A stretch of 64,000 nucleotides of DNA from Phascolomyces articulosus. Lineage: Eukaryota > Mucoromycota > Mucoromycetes > Mucorales > Lichtheimiaceae. A model generated the notes under the pieces. The model saw only the letters and a list, made by a program, of their open reading frames with translations. It was not told the DNA's origin and made no database searches. Below, one piece after another: positions 1 through 14,731 of the stretch. The stretch covers positions 310,001-374,000 of the forward strand of contig JAIXMP010000021.1 in assembly GCA_025677815.1 (NCBI GenBank), given 5' to 3'. Both the position numbers and the translations under genes were made by a program. Position 1 is the stretch's first letter. Each line of letters starts with the position of its first letter.

Positions 1-73
1 GAAGCAGGTGCATCAATAGGTCCAAGTGGATTTATAACACGATGAGGAAACAATTGATAATGGAACATATTCT

Positions 74-2125
74 TTATACCCCAGTTAAAAAAAGTCGGTT
101 CTTAGTATGGTGTGATACAAGTAAACCATATGACCTTTTCTTTCGCATTACCTATCCTCCCTTTTTCTATATAGAATATTTTTTTTATTTACCTTTGCAC
201 AACGAATACTAAGTACCCATTGTCGTAAAGCATCATAATCATCCGCGGCTAACAAGTGCATAAAATCTTCAGGTCGTTCGAAAATATGAGGTTTATCTTG
301 AGCACGAATAGCAAATACAAATTCAGTAGGTGATCCACGTACATGGTGTAACATGGTATACACATCAAAAGCAGATAAATGACAAAGAGGAGTTGAGCCA
401 GTCCCTTTGTTGTCTTTGGCATGATGAATCGCATTATCCATGATATAAAAGAATCGTCGTTGCCATCTTCCTTTTTTATATTCGATAGAAAGCCATCCAT
501 AATTAGGTGGATAACGTTTTTGAAGTACACTCTATAAAAAATAAAGTTGTTACTAATCTAATAATAATAATAAAAGTCTAATTCGATTAAGATTTTTTTC
601 GCTTACATCAGCCATCAATGAATCACGGTACTTGTACTTTTTGACAACCAAATAATTTTTTGTATCAGGTTCCCAGGCAGAGGTGGTATCCATGACAATT
701 TCCCAATCACGTAAAGGACGCTCTAAAAAAAACAAAAAAGGGAAAGATCGAGTGAGTTGTCAAGGGCATAAAAACTAAACTATAAAAATCCAATAGACTA
801 AAAAAGATGCACCATTATATTAAAATACATTACCAACATCGTGACTATAATCCACTTCAAATAAGGTCCAATCTTCACTTGAATCTAGTAAAAGTCCTTT
901 CTTTCTGAAATATTGAACCACCATGGCTGAAGTCAACATATTGGTCAACTGCACTGTTTTATGTTTTGTTCCATCATTGATATAAATACGAATGGTAAGC
1001 GTTTTCATTGGTGTATTCACACCACCACCTGCAGCTTTGCTGATATTTTGCTATTAGATCAAAAAATAAAAACATACATCAATTGAAATCAGTGTATAAG
1101 GAACTATTTTTAAATTGATTTGATCTAAACTTTATATATATATGTATTCTCTTTTTTTTTTTTTTACCTGAATATTAGCTTCAGTTGATTTGTTCTCAGT
1201 AGCTGTAGCAGTTGTACTTGTGGTAGTAGTGGTATCACCTCCTGCTTCTAATACAGCAAAAGCAGTTTGTACAGCTGCTGTAAGATCATGATCATCGTCA
1301 TTACGGGGTGGTGGTTGATCCTTAGCAGCAAGCAAGTTGGCAGGGATAGGAGGTACCGGTTCAGATATTTTGAATTGTTTACCACTACCACCACTACTCA
1401 CACTTCGCTTTAAACCTGAAACAGCAGAGGCAGCGGTTGGCACATTACGTGATCTGGTACCTTTGACAGTATTGGATCGTGTAGTATGAGCATGATACTG
1501 TTGTTGTTGTTGTTGTTGTTGCTGTGCGCGGTGGCGTAATTCAGCAACACATACATTATCATCGTCGTCTTCATCACCAGTTCCAATATAAGTATCGGAA
1601 GTAGGTTGTCGATTCATACTGGCATGACGTTGCATTGGAATGGAAGTTGATGATAATGAAGAAGTAGAAGAAGTTGTTTCTGAACTGTCAAGAAGTGAGC
1701 TATTATTAGTAGTTAAAGAAGTTGTGTTATTCGTGGGTAAAGTTATGTCGTCGTTATCACTCTCGTTCTCAACAGCCTATAAAATGGAATATAAAAATAA
1801 ATCATACAACGCCCACAAAAAAAAAAATCATATATTTAAAGAGACCCACACCCACTATTACATTATAATATATCACCAAAAATAAGTTTAATGGGCAAAT
1901 TCCTTAATTTGGGAGAGAGAAATGTAACCCCCAAAAGAAAACATCACCCTGCTCTCTCACTTCATACTCATTCACTCACACACACTCTCTGTTGTAATTC
2001 TCCTTTCCGGGTCAGTACCCTTTATTATTATTATTATTATTATTATTTATTTGTCTTACCATCGAAAAATCGAATACTTGTTTTTCAAGGTCTCGAAGGG
2101 CGTCGTCTAAGTTACTAGGTGGCAT
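74..2125 (-). CDS. Ras-association (RA) and PH domain adaptor protein
   Basis: Six exons read in frame (2125-2060, 1776-1168, 1050-834, 722-607, 531-193, 151-74), giving about 474 residues. The first about 225 residues are low complexity (Ser/Thr, a poly-Gln run, proline-rich patches). Exon 3 encodes a ubiquitin-fold RA domain beginning MKTLTIRIYINDGTKHKTVQ. Exons 4-5 encode a PH domain with the typical start YGWLSIEYKKGRWQRRFF and end DDYDALRQWVLSIRCAK. Tandem RA-PH with a disordered N-terminus recalls the Grb7/RIAM/lamellipodin/MIG-10 group, which bind a Ras-like GTPase and a phosphoinositide at the plasma membrane and link to actin; the fungal function is inferred. The start follows an AT-rich leader and opens MPPSNLDDALRDLE. 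The last exon and stop are the weakest part: a continuation beyond the window edge through another intron cannot be excluded. Confidence 0.75.
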
Positions 2126-2865
2126 TTTCTTTTTTTATATTATATTTAATAATTATTTAATGTAGATAATTATTTATTTATTATTTATGATTAAATAAGT
2201 TGAGCGGTAATTTATAAACAAAAAGAGAGAAAGAGAGAGAAATAAAAGGAGTGAGTTAGAGTAAGTTAAAAATAAAAAAAGGAATTAAATTAATAAAATA
2301 GCTTCTTTTTTTCTCTTTCTTCTTTTTAAGCTTGTACAACCATTCTATCCTTTCTCTCAATGATGTAAACTATATATTATTGCTTAGTATGTTCAATGGA
2401 TTTAGTCAATTTATACAGTAATATATCTATAATAACATCATTCTATTATATATGATTCTATTTTACTAACAGGTGTTTTTTCAAATGTAGTTATTTTTTA
2501 CTTATGAAAATTTGGGGGAGGAGGGGAGGATCTTTAGAATCAGTTCTTTTAGTCTAATATGTTCATCAAATAGATATAAGTTTTGATTTGCCGAATCTCT
2601 GCATATAAACAATGAGGATCTTTCTTGTTCACTCAATTAGACATCACATAGTATCATTCTAGACAATGAACTCATCATAAACAAAACGATTCTCATGTAG
2701 CTACATATTGTTTTTTTATATAATTACGCTATTTGCATCCATAGATGACGTCCAGTTATAGATGGAATATTTTTATTTAAAAAGATTAAAAGTGGATTTT
2801 CATTATTGTGGTGCTAATAATTTGACATCTATTCGTTTGATAACATATCAATAGCATATTTAGCT
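2126..2865. other. AT-rich intergenic DNA, promoter side of the RA-PH gene
   Basis: The first about 150 bases upstream of the RA-PH start are A/T-rich with a purine-rich patch near 2220-2260 (GAGAGAAAGAGAGAG), as expected for a leader and core promoter. I see no gene in the rest. Confidence 0.5.
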
Positions 2866-3478
2866 TCATTGTATTTTAACTTTCAATTGATCAGTCATAT
2901 ATTTGAAGTAGGTATATGGCGATGGTGCATCAAGAAGGAACTTCTTGTCTCGTTACTGGATCGACAACAATAAATTGTAGAAAGTAATTAATGCGATTCA
3001 TAATGTCACGTATCTCAAAAGGTAGTGACATACAAATATATGTTCTCATATAATTGGACTTTTTTATTTGTGTATTTCGTTGTTGGATTGATTCCAGAAT
3101 TTCATTCGTTGTTAGATAATATTGGTTGCTGACTGGGTTCATCCCCATTGACATATGCTCTCAATCACTATTCGAATATGTGTATCAGAGATTGTAAATA
3201 ATACTTTGATGGTTCTTACAGAGATCATTTGTTTAGTATTGTCAAAAAAAATATGTTTGATCTTCAGATTGGAAAAAAGGCATCAAAAAATACCAAGAAA
3301 AAGAAAATTTTACTAAAGCATGCGAACTAGAAGATATAAGGTTATAAAACGTGGAAAAGGTGATACGATAGACATCGTGTAACTCAAAGGTTATATTGTT
3401 TGCCCCGCTTCTATTTCGGACTGTATATCATGATGTCCTGATGGTCTGGGAGAGATCCCCGATGTCATTGTGATATAG
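2866..3478 (-). pseudogene. decayed protein-coding fragment, family unknown
   Basis: On the minus strand several stretches read like ordinary protein but lie in different frames with stops between them. Going 5' to 3' on that strand they are: a piece with MTSGISPRPSGHHDIQSE (near 3476-3400), a piece with QMISVRTIKVLFTISDTHIR (near 3225-3150), a piece with MNPVSNQYYLTTNEILESIQ (near 3145-2950), and a tail with KKFLLDAPSPYTYFKYMTDQ ending at a stop at 2866. No splice sites join them in frame, so at least three frameshifts are needed. I cannot name the family. A real gene with unusual introns is the alternative reading. Confidence 0.35.
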
Positions 3479-4822
3479 AAAGAAAAACCAATTTGTAATA
3501 TTATTTGTCCGTTGCTCATAGATGCTGGTAACTATTAGATGCTCTTTTTTTTTCGTATAAATATAATAATAGTTTCAACAGTCAACGTTCAATATATAAC
3601 GACATTGTTACTTCACGATATTGGATATACAATGAATATATTTATAACAGACATGAAACCCAAAATGTCATGGATTTATGCTAACTACGTCACTCAAAGA
3701 ATATTCTTCCGCTAGTCATTTAATTAATTGGTTCTGGAATAATTATAAAACACATCCTCGCTTTATTAAATGAAGGTACTGATCTAATAGATATAACACG
3801 TTGGTAATATGCAATCTTTAATTAAAGACGAGAAGCTTTAATTTTATCGCACACTGCAAAAAATGTGTTGCTTGAGACTGGCTTGAAAAAGTGAACCTTT
3901 TACGAATCTTTTAAAACCTTACAATAACAGATGATGTCTTTTTTAAATATACTCTTGATAGGCCTTTTAAATAATTATTCCTTATTACGTATCCTTTACT
4001 ATTCTTTACAAATTCTTAAAAAATCATCAGTTATATATGATTTAATCTTTCTGACAAATCCTTCGATTTCCTTGAATATTAATACTCTCTAATTTATTCT
4101 CGAAATGTGATCTTTAAAGAATTAATTAAATGATAGTATTAAGCAGATTCTAAAGTTTCTCATCCTGATCATTAAAAACCGCTTATTAGTAACGTAAGTA
4201 GTATGACACATGTATGGCTGAGAAAAATATAAATGGGCCATTATTATCTGCTATAAATTTGTATGAGAGGATATTAATTTTTCATATCATCTCCATTATT
4301 GCGATAAAAAATAGCTTTATCAATTCATTGAATTTTCAAACAAAAAATAAATGACCCTTCTAGTTCTATTCTGTATTGAATCATGAATCGCCCTAAAAAA
4401 AATTATCGATAGCTAGCACTATGAAGTTTATTATTAGCATTATATTCTTTTGTTCTTGTTGTTCACACCGAAATGATAAATACACCCCTTTCCAAATATT
4501 GGGAAACATTGATTATATAAATGACTCTTTATATAAGCATAGGTCCTTAACAAGATTGGGTATGTTGAAGAAAAAAATAGTTTTTTGAACTAATTTGCTA
4601 AATTTCACTAATCTAAGGCAGTTTTCTTCATACCTTGGCTCTAAGGGCAATATACATGATGGTCCAGTTAAAATGAAGACCCGTTTTCGTTCACAATTAC
4701 TTTGACTTTTTAATACCATTGTTGATTATCTTTTCTACGTATTCATTGAATATCATCATCCTTATCAGACTGTTGGCATGAGAAAAACTCCTCTCGATAT
4801 ATAAAAAAAAGTATAATGTGTA
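3479..4822. other. AT-rich gene-poor DNA
   Basis: This stretch is strongly AT-rich with short open frames only. The longest, on the minus strand at 4513-4719, has no recognisable domain and no supporting splice context. It may be further decay of the sequence on either side. I see no intact gene here. Confidence 0.5.
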
Positions 4823-5110
4823 AGAGTTTATGTTACAAGAATCAAACTTATTGTCTTCCACATTACCTTTGAGATACATCTTCCGAAACACCACATAAAC
4901 AATAGCAGGACCAAGCAAATTGTATAACTACAAGATATCAAAATTATAAAAATGATGAAGCCTGTCCTGGTCCTATTACTACTTATCCTTAGTCCCACCC
5001 TTTTTTGGCACATGATATTGAAGCTATATGCAGCCGTATCAAGAAAGCTTCATGTAACATGTGTGGTTCTGGTTCGCATTGTAACATATACCAGACGTCT
5101 GCAAAGATGG
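4823..5110 (-). pseudogene. short decayed coding fragment
   Basis: Minus-strand reading gives a protein-like run containing CEPEPHMLHEAFLIRLHIAS (about 5080-5000) that is broken by stops directly downstream. An adjacent hydrophobic run (about 4990-4830) sits in another frame. It has the look of an old exon, possibly from the same lost gene as the fragment at 2866-3478, but no family is recognised and the call rests on composition alone. Confidence 0.2.
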
Positions 5111-7357
5111 TGGATGTGAGACTGATTGGGAATACATGTGTTGGAGCAATTAATAACTATTAAAAGTCATCTCAACGGCAATGTATATGATCAAGATTAC
5201 TACTGTATATAGCTACAATAATTATGAAGAATTACAATCCATAATATGTACTATTGTCCAATGAATTAACGAGAAGTACTCCAATTAAAATAGAATATAT
5301 ATACTACATTATAGGTTGCTATATAGATACTTTGTTCTTGTATGTTTTTGATTTTCATCTGCCATTTATGCCTGTAGATCACTTTCTCTTTTTTTATTTT
5401 TATATGCACAACCTATTGCATACACGATATGAAGTTATATCCTTAATTATTCCCGCGTTTTATTGGTGAATTATAACTTCATTATTAGCAAATAATAATA
5501 TACATTTTAATGAGAGAGGGCTTGTTCTTTATCCTTTATATTTTATTATAATCAGAAGCAATTACGTATAAAAAACAGGTTACTATTTAACTATTAATCA
5601 ATGAAAATGCAACCTGATCATAAAGATCAGTTGTATATCCAAATGTATACTATTTTTGGTTACAAAGTAAAAAAAAAACGTCCTGCGAGTTTAAATACCA
5701 TTTTCATTAAACTTTTTTTTTATCATGGGCAATAGTCACGCATGCGCTAATAATAAGAATAACACTCTTTGATTGCCATCCTTCAATTATATAATCTTTA
5801 ATGCATTATAATCATCTGAACAGAAGCGACTTCATCTTTCTTTATTTTATGATGAAACTAAATAGTTATGTTGTCTCTTGAGTTTGCACACGATTGAAAG
5901 GATGACGTTTAAGTTAAAACGTCATTTGAAGCCAATGTGGTGTAACCACCGAAGCAATACTTGTGTTACAAATACAAACAATCTGCTGATGACTTATATA
6001 TTAAAAATGGGTATAATATTAAAAAAAAGGAATTCGTTACGGTACGGATGAAAGGGAAGAAATTCAACGTGATGACAAGGGACTTGTTCAAAAGATGACA
6101 AGATTTTATAGAGTTTGTTATCTTTTTAAAGAGATAACAAAAAAACATTTTGCATAATTAAAGTTTATTTCCACATCAACAAGCTGGAAAAGCGTGGTTA
6201 CAAAAAAAAAGTTACATTGAAGAATTCTAATGTTTCTGACGTTATAATCAAGAAGTTCGATTCTTTTATAGCTTAAAGGTCATCTTCATTATTAAACAAG
6301 AAAGATCTTCACCCATTTTTTTTGTATATAAACTTGTCAATTTATTATTTATTTTTCAGGGTCAAGAACAACAGAAAAGAGAGTTTATTATCTTACATTA
6401 GAGTGAATTGAGCTCAGAATCCCTCTCATTTTATATTATTAAAACCAAACTTGATTCCAAATGAATAATAATGTGTGAATAAAAGTCTCCTTTTTTCTTG
6501 GTATCCCTTATTCCATAAATAATAATATCGGAAACAGTAATCGATTTATATTGGAATGTGACCTTGGGGTTGCACATATAAACATTGTATACACACGCCC
6601 CATTATCATCCATCATCAATGGCTGGAAACTGGAACCAACAATATAAGCAATTTTTTTTTGCACTGTTTCATCAGGCTAATCTTTTCCGATTTATTTAAT
6701 ATTGTTATAATTATGTGGATTGGGTGCCGTCATCGGTCTTGGCATTTCGAGGTTAAATTTCTATAAGTAAATTCACCACACATTTGGTTCGGGAAATAGT
6801 ATAAAATCACATAACATGTTGTTTTTTTATACAAATCATACCCTTATCCATATACATTTATCCTATTTTACCATAACAGATAATAATAACAACGGAGATT
6901 ATTATTAGACATTTTCTTGCAGGGAAGAAATGCGTGTTTCAAGGATGAAAATGACATGCCGTTTTACCTGTTGACACAAAAAAAGCATAAAATGGATTCG
7001 GAGTTGAGTGGTTTTTATAACAAAACCACTCATAGCAACCAACATGTGGTGTTGCTGAGCTTTTGGTTTTTTTTTTTTGACTGTACGTGAACCACACACG
7101 AATTTTGATCTTTACTTGGTCAATAAAATATTATATATTAAAACGACTTTTTTTGTCTTTCTTTTTCCTCCTCCTCCTCCCTTTCTTTCTCTCTCTCACT
7201 TTAACCTCTTCTTCTCCCCTTCAGAAAACTGTTCGAGGTTTTATATTTTTTTATAGCTCCTATAACGATAATTAATAGTCGCGTAGTAATACTTTTTTAT
7301 ATTTTATTATTGCGGATAAACCTTTTTTTATAATTTCTTGAGAAAAAAAAAATAGTT
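5111..7357. other. AT-rich intergenic DNA and PSD2 promoter/leader
   Basis: No gene is evident. The last 200 bases before the PSD start contain a pyrimidine-rich tract (CTCCTCCTCCTCCC then TTTCTCTCTCTC, near 7167-7200), a common feature of promoters and leaders in these fungi. The rest is AT-rich single-copy-looking sequence. Confidence 0.5.
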
Positions 7358-10300
7358 ATGGAATCAGGTGCATCCAGCGATCCCGGTGTCATTACTACCG
7401 ATTCTAATGGCGAGTCAGTGAAAAAGCCTCGGATGCGACTCTTTCATAGATCCAAGAGTGGCATCCGTTCACTTATGAATCGTCCTCATTCACGTACACC
7501 TTCTTTTGACAATGAAGCGAGCGATGATATTGGTCATTCCCCTTCACCTTCATCGTCTTCTTCTACCGACTCAAACGAACTTGTATTACAAGTCTCTATT
7601 CAGCGTGCTCGGCATTTATATGCAAAACTTGAGGTATCATTTCTTATTTCGGAATAGTGGAGCTTTTTTTTTAAGGGAGAAAGAGAAGGGGGAATGAGAG
7701 AGAGTTGGATGGATTGGATGAACTGTAATAATACTGCTGTTCTGCAAGGACACACACACACAAGCATGCACATGCATTTATTACAACAACAGCAACAACA
7801 ACAATAACATGCCAAACAAATCCCCCCCACTCTCTCAATAATCCCCTCTTCTCATGCTCGCATCGTACTTTCATTGCATGACATAATAATAATAAATGTA
7901 TCTTTGATCCGTTCCCACTGTATATATTTCATATATGTATATAGGATAGCAACATTTTGAATCCTTATGTGATCATTAGTTGCACAGGTCATAAGCAACG
8001 TACACATGTTGTAAAAAAATCTGAAGATCCAGATTGGCATTGTACCTTTGATATCAAGCTTCCACGTACACACCGAAAGCGTCGGCTTTTTTGGACGCAT
8101 GGTGTTGTCATGACCGTTTGTACAAAAGATCGATTCAAATCCGTCTTTCTTGGTCAAGTTCGTTTTCCCATTGAAAGTTTATTTACTGATTATGCCAATC
8201 AACAGGTATTAGAGAAAAAAAAAGCATTCAGTTATAATACAAACGTTCAACGTTGTATATATTTATATATATAACTCATATATATAACATGAAAAATTAA
8301 AAGGCTAAATGGTATCCGATCCAAGAACCACTGCGTTCCAAGTTTCGAATTCGTCGTCGGAAAAACCAACCAGCCGATGAACAAATGGGTGAACTCGAAA
8401 TTAAGTTTGGACTGATGCATACTGCTGGAGGAGGAAGTGACGACGATTTACGTGAAATGTGGAACGCGTATATTGAACAATATCATCCAACACACGATAT
8501 TGATGGCCCTTCCACTTTATCCTCTGATATCGGCAATTTACAATTATCAACACCGCCTCCTTCGCAACGTCGATTCAGTCGAAGACAAAGAACCAAGAGT
8601 GATAATTCTACTGGTGTACCTACAACAACGACAAATCAACATAAACATCAGCATAAGAAATCCTCCGGGCGTGTCAAGAAGAAGTTTAAACGTAGAAAAG
8701 ATTATATTGCCAAGTTTTATTCAGATGTGGTTGGGGTTGTGTTTTTAGAAATTTCCCATGCTAAAGATTTGCCTCCAGAAAGAAATAGTAAGTCTACATC
8801 GTGGGTTTCACGCCCTCTAAAAAAATACCATGTTGGGGGAAATTGTGATTATGATCTTTATAGTTATCAAATTATTGACAAAAATTCTGTTATCTAGTGA
8901 CGCGCACAGGATTTGATATGGATCCATTTGTGATTGTATCATACGGTACATCCACTTTCCGTACACGTGCCATTCGACATAATTTGAATCCTGTTTGGAA
9001 TGAAAAACTCTTTTTCCATGTACGCGAGAATGAATCCAAATACAAACTCAAATTTGCCGTTTATGATAAAGACAAGATTACAGGTCATGATTATGTTGCA
9101 TGGAAAGAATTGGATATTGGTGATATTATTCATTATTCACAACAGCAACAACAACAACAAACGGATAAGGAGGATGAAGAGACTGTTCATAACCAATGCA
9201 CAGATGAAACCAAGGATACCACGGCAACAGCTGCAACTACCACTGATACCCCCGCCGATGCCATTGATTCCCAAATGGATATGCATACCGTTGACCTTGA
9301 AATGATCAACAAACAACGATGGCAAGATCGTCATCCTACATTGACCTTCCGAGCCAAATTTGTACCTTATACCAAGATGCGTAAACTCTTTTGGGTTGCC
9401 CTCGCCAAGAATTATGGTGGTGATGAAGGCATGATTGGACGTTTAGGTGTTCTTTCCATGTTGGAAAGTTTAGGTTCCACGATTTCTGAAACGACCGTGA
9501 ATGGATTTTGGGAACAACATAATAAGGATCCAGAAACCGATGAATTGACATTGGATGAACTTGTGGACAGTCTTGAAAATTTTATGTTGTCTTCTGAAAT
9601 GCCATCCAGTCATACCGGTGGAGGACTTAATGATACAAGCGATAGTAGCGCTGGATTATCGGATTCCGATTGCATGGATGAAGAAGATGAAGAAGACGAT
9701 GATCTTGACGATGGTGATATTGAAGTGGATGAATTGGTCGATCTTGATTTGGTGGATGACTACGATGATCGTGTGGAAACACCTTCCTCTGGTATTTCTG
9801 AAGAAGGCTATGGAGATGATATTTTGCTCGATGCGCACGGCATCCAGTATGGTGGTGAGCAATCCGATATGGCCTTGGATATGTCCAGATCTTCTTCCGG
9901 TAACGGTAGTAACAAAGATCATGGTGAGCAACAAGAGCAAGTCATTCGTTTAGCGGAATGTCCGATTTGCCATCGACCTAATTTATCAAGACGCGCTCAA
10001 ATGGATATTGTGACGCATGTTGCCATGTGCGCTGCAAACGATTGGACTACAGTGGATCGATTCCTTATGGGTGATTTTGTCACTGAAGCTTATGCTCAAC
10101 GAAGATGGTTTGTCAAACTCGTTAGTAAGGTGGGCTATGGTAAATACCAAGTTGGCAGAGTAAGTTTTATCATATTTTTATATATACATTTCTATTTATA
10201 TCCAACAACAAAAAAAAAACTCATTCGTTTTTTATTATTATTTAGAATAATGCCAATATTATTGTCCAAGACCGTCAAACGGGTCAATTGATTGAAGAGC

Positions 10301-10942
10301 GTATGAGTGTTTATGTCCGTTTAGGCATGCGCCTTCTTTACAAAGGCATGAAGACCGGCATTCAATCCAAAACTGGTAAGGTCTTTTTTTTACTTATTTA
10401 CTCTTCCCTCTCTCCCTCAAATAAATGCGAGGAAACAAATAAGAATATTGACGTCATTTTTGTTGTAAAACGTCATTTGATTTATATATTAGCTCAACGC
10501 GTTTTGACCAACATGACATTTAAACAAGGTCGTCGTTATGATTCATTCCATTCTGCACGTGAGATTGAACCTTTTATGAAGTTCCATAATTTGGATATGA
10601 GTGAAGTGTTGGATCCTTTGGATAGTTTCAAGACATTTAATGAATTTTTCTATCGAAAATTGAAACCGGATGCACGTCCATGCGAATGTCCTGATGATCC
10701 ATCTGTCGTGGTCAGTCCAGCTGATTGTCGAATGATGGCATTTGCCACGATTGATGACGCCACGCGATTATGGATCAAAGGTATGGAATTTAGTGTTGAA
10801 AAGTTATTGGGTGACCCAGATCAGGCACAAGCTTTCCAAGGAGGTTCGCTGGCGATTTTCCGACTCGCACCCCAAGATTATCACAGGTAGTAATAATAAT
10901 AGAAATAGCTTTATCATTTGTCACCATTGGGAATTATTTACT

Positions 10943-10983
<41 letters not shown>

Positions 10984-11454
10984 TTATACTACAGATTCCA
11001 TTCACCTGTGGATGGAACCATTACCGATATCAAGTATATTTCTGGTCAATATTATACAGTGAACCCAATGGCTATTCGAACTACACTGGATGTTTATGGT
11101 GAAAATGCTCGATCTGTGGTGAGCATGGACACAGAGGCATTTGGTAAAGTGGCTGTTGTTTTGATCGGTGCCATGATGGTCGGTTCTATTGTCTTGACAC
11201 CTCATGCTGGTGATTATTTAGCTCGTACAGATGAATTGGGTTATTTTGCTTTTGGTGGAAGTACCATTGTTGTTTTATGGGAAAAAGATACTGTTACTTT
11301 TGATCGAGATTTACTTGAAAATTCTGAGAAATCTTTGGAAACTTTGGTAAGCATTCGTTGTTGTTGTTGTATTGTTGCTATCGTTTATCACTAACCATAC
11401 TATGTAATGTATATATAGGTCCGGGTTGGCAATCGTATTGGTATTCATCCATAA
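7358..11454 (+). CDS. PSD2: phosphatidylserine decarboxylase, C2-domain (PSD2) type
   Basis: This enzyme decarboxylates phosphatidylserine to phosphatidylethanolamine in the endomembrane system. Eight exons join in phase (7358-7633, 7945-8205, 8304-8787, 8898-10159, 10246-10375, 10493-10886, 10995-11346, 11419-11454), giving 1,064 residues. Order: disordered N-terminus; a first, divergent C2 domain (about residues 70-200); a second C2 domain (FDMDPFVIVSYGTSTFRTRA, Asp-rich Ca-binding loop); an EF-hand-like segment; a long acidic linker; a CPICHRPNLSRR zinc-ribbon-like motif; then the decarboxylase domain with FNEFFYRKLKPDARP, FHSPVDGT and the autocatalytic cleavage site FGGSTIVV. The Ser of GGST becomes the pyruvoyl group. 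The catalytic motifs are intact, so it should be active. The domain plan matches fungal and plant PSD2 rather than the mitochondrial PSD1. One intron holds a (CA)n(TA)n microsatellite. The next gene converges 537 bases away. Confidence 0.95.
10940..10983. repeat. (CA)n-(TA)n microsatellite in a PSD2 intron
   Basis: A run of CACACACA passes directly into TATATATA within the intron just before the exon carrying the HSPVDG motif. It is a simple sequence repeat close to the acceptor and is likely to vary in length between strains. Confidence 0.9.
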
Positions 11455-11991
11455 TAAAAAACCAATATTCCGCCCCACTTAAACTATAAGTGGTAGTAGT
11501 AGTAGTAGTATATTTTGTATTTTATGATTATTATTTTCTTTTTTGTTCTTTTTTCTTTCCTCAACCACACACACATTATATTTAAATAGTCAACAGTTTG
11601 TAATCCAGTTCAATTCAATACCTTTTCCACACATACAGACACTTTTTTTAATGTCCTATTCAAAAAATATTACCATCCATGTATAATTCTCATTTTCTTT
11701 TGATTGTGTTTTTTTTGGGTATAAAAACCTACTATAATGTTTTTTTTTGTTGTTTGTTTGAATTGACTTTGTGTTTGGAGAAAAAAAAAAGAAGGAAAAA
11801 AAAGCATAAAAAAAAAGAAATTGCGTACTTCTACTCGCGTACAGATAAGAAAGAAAAAAATATGTTGTTGTGTTGTTATTGCTGTTGCTGTTTGATGTTG
11901 TTAAGGAGAAAAAAGGGTGTGGGTGTGTTATAAGGAAATGATAAAAAAAGAGAAGAAAAAAAAAACTAATTGGGATAACAAATATAATACT
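11455..11991. other. intergenic region between convergent genes
   Basis: This 537-base stretch holds the two 3' untranslated regions. It has (TAG)n just after the PSD2 stop, T-rich and A-rich runs, and AATAAA-like hexamers. No further gene is seen. Confidence 0.6.

Positions 11992-14731
<2,740 letters not shown>

Noticed and set aside
6240..6270. tRNA B-box-like GTTCGATTC
   Set aside because: No matching A-box, acceptor stem or cloverleaf could be built around it.
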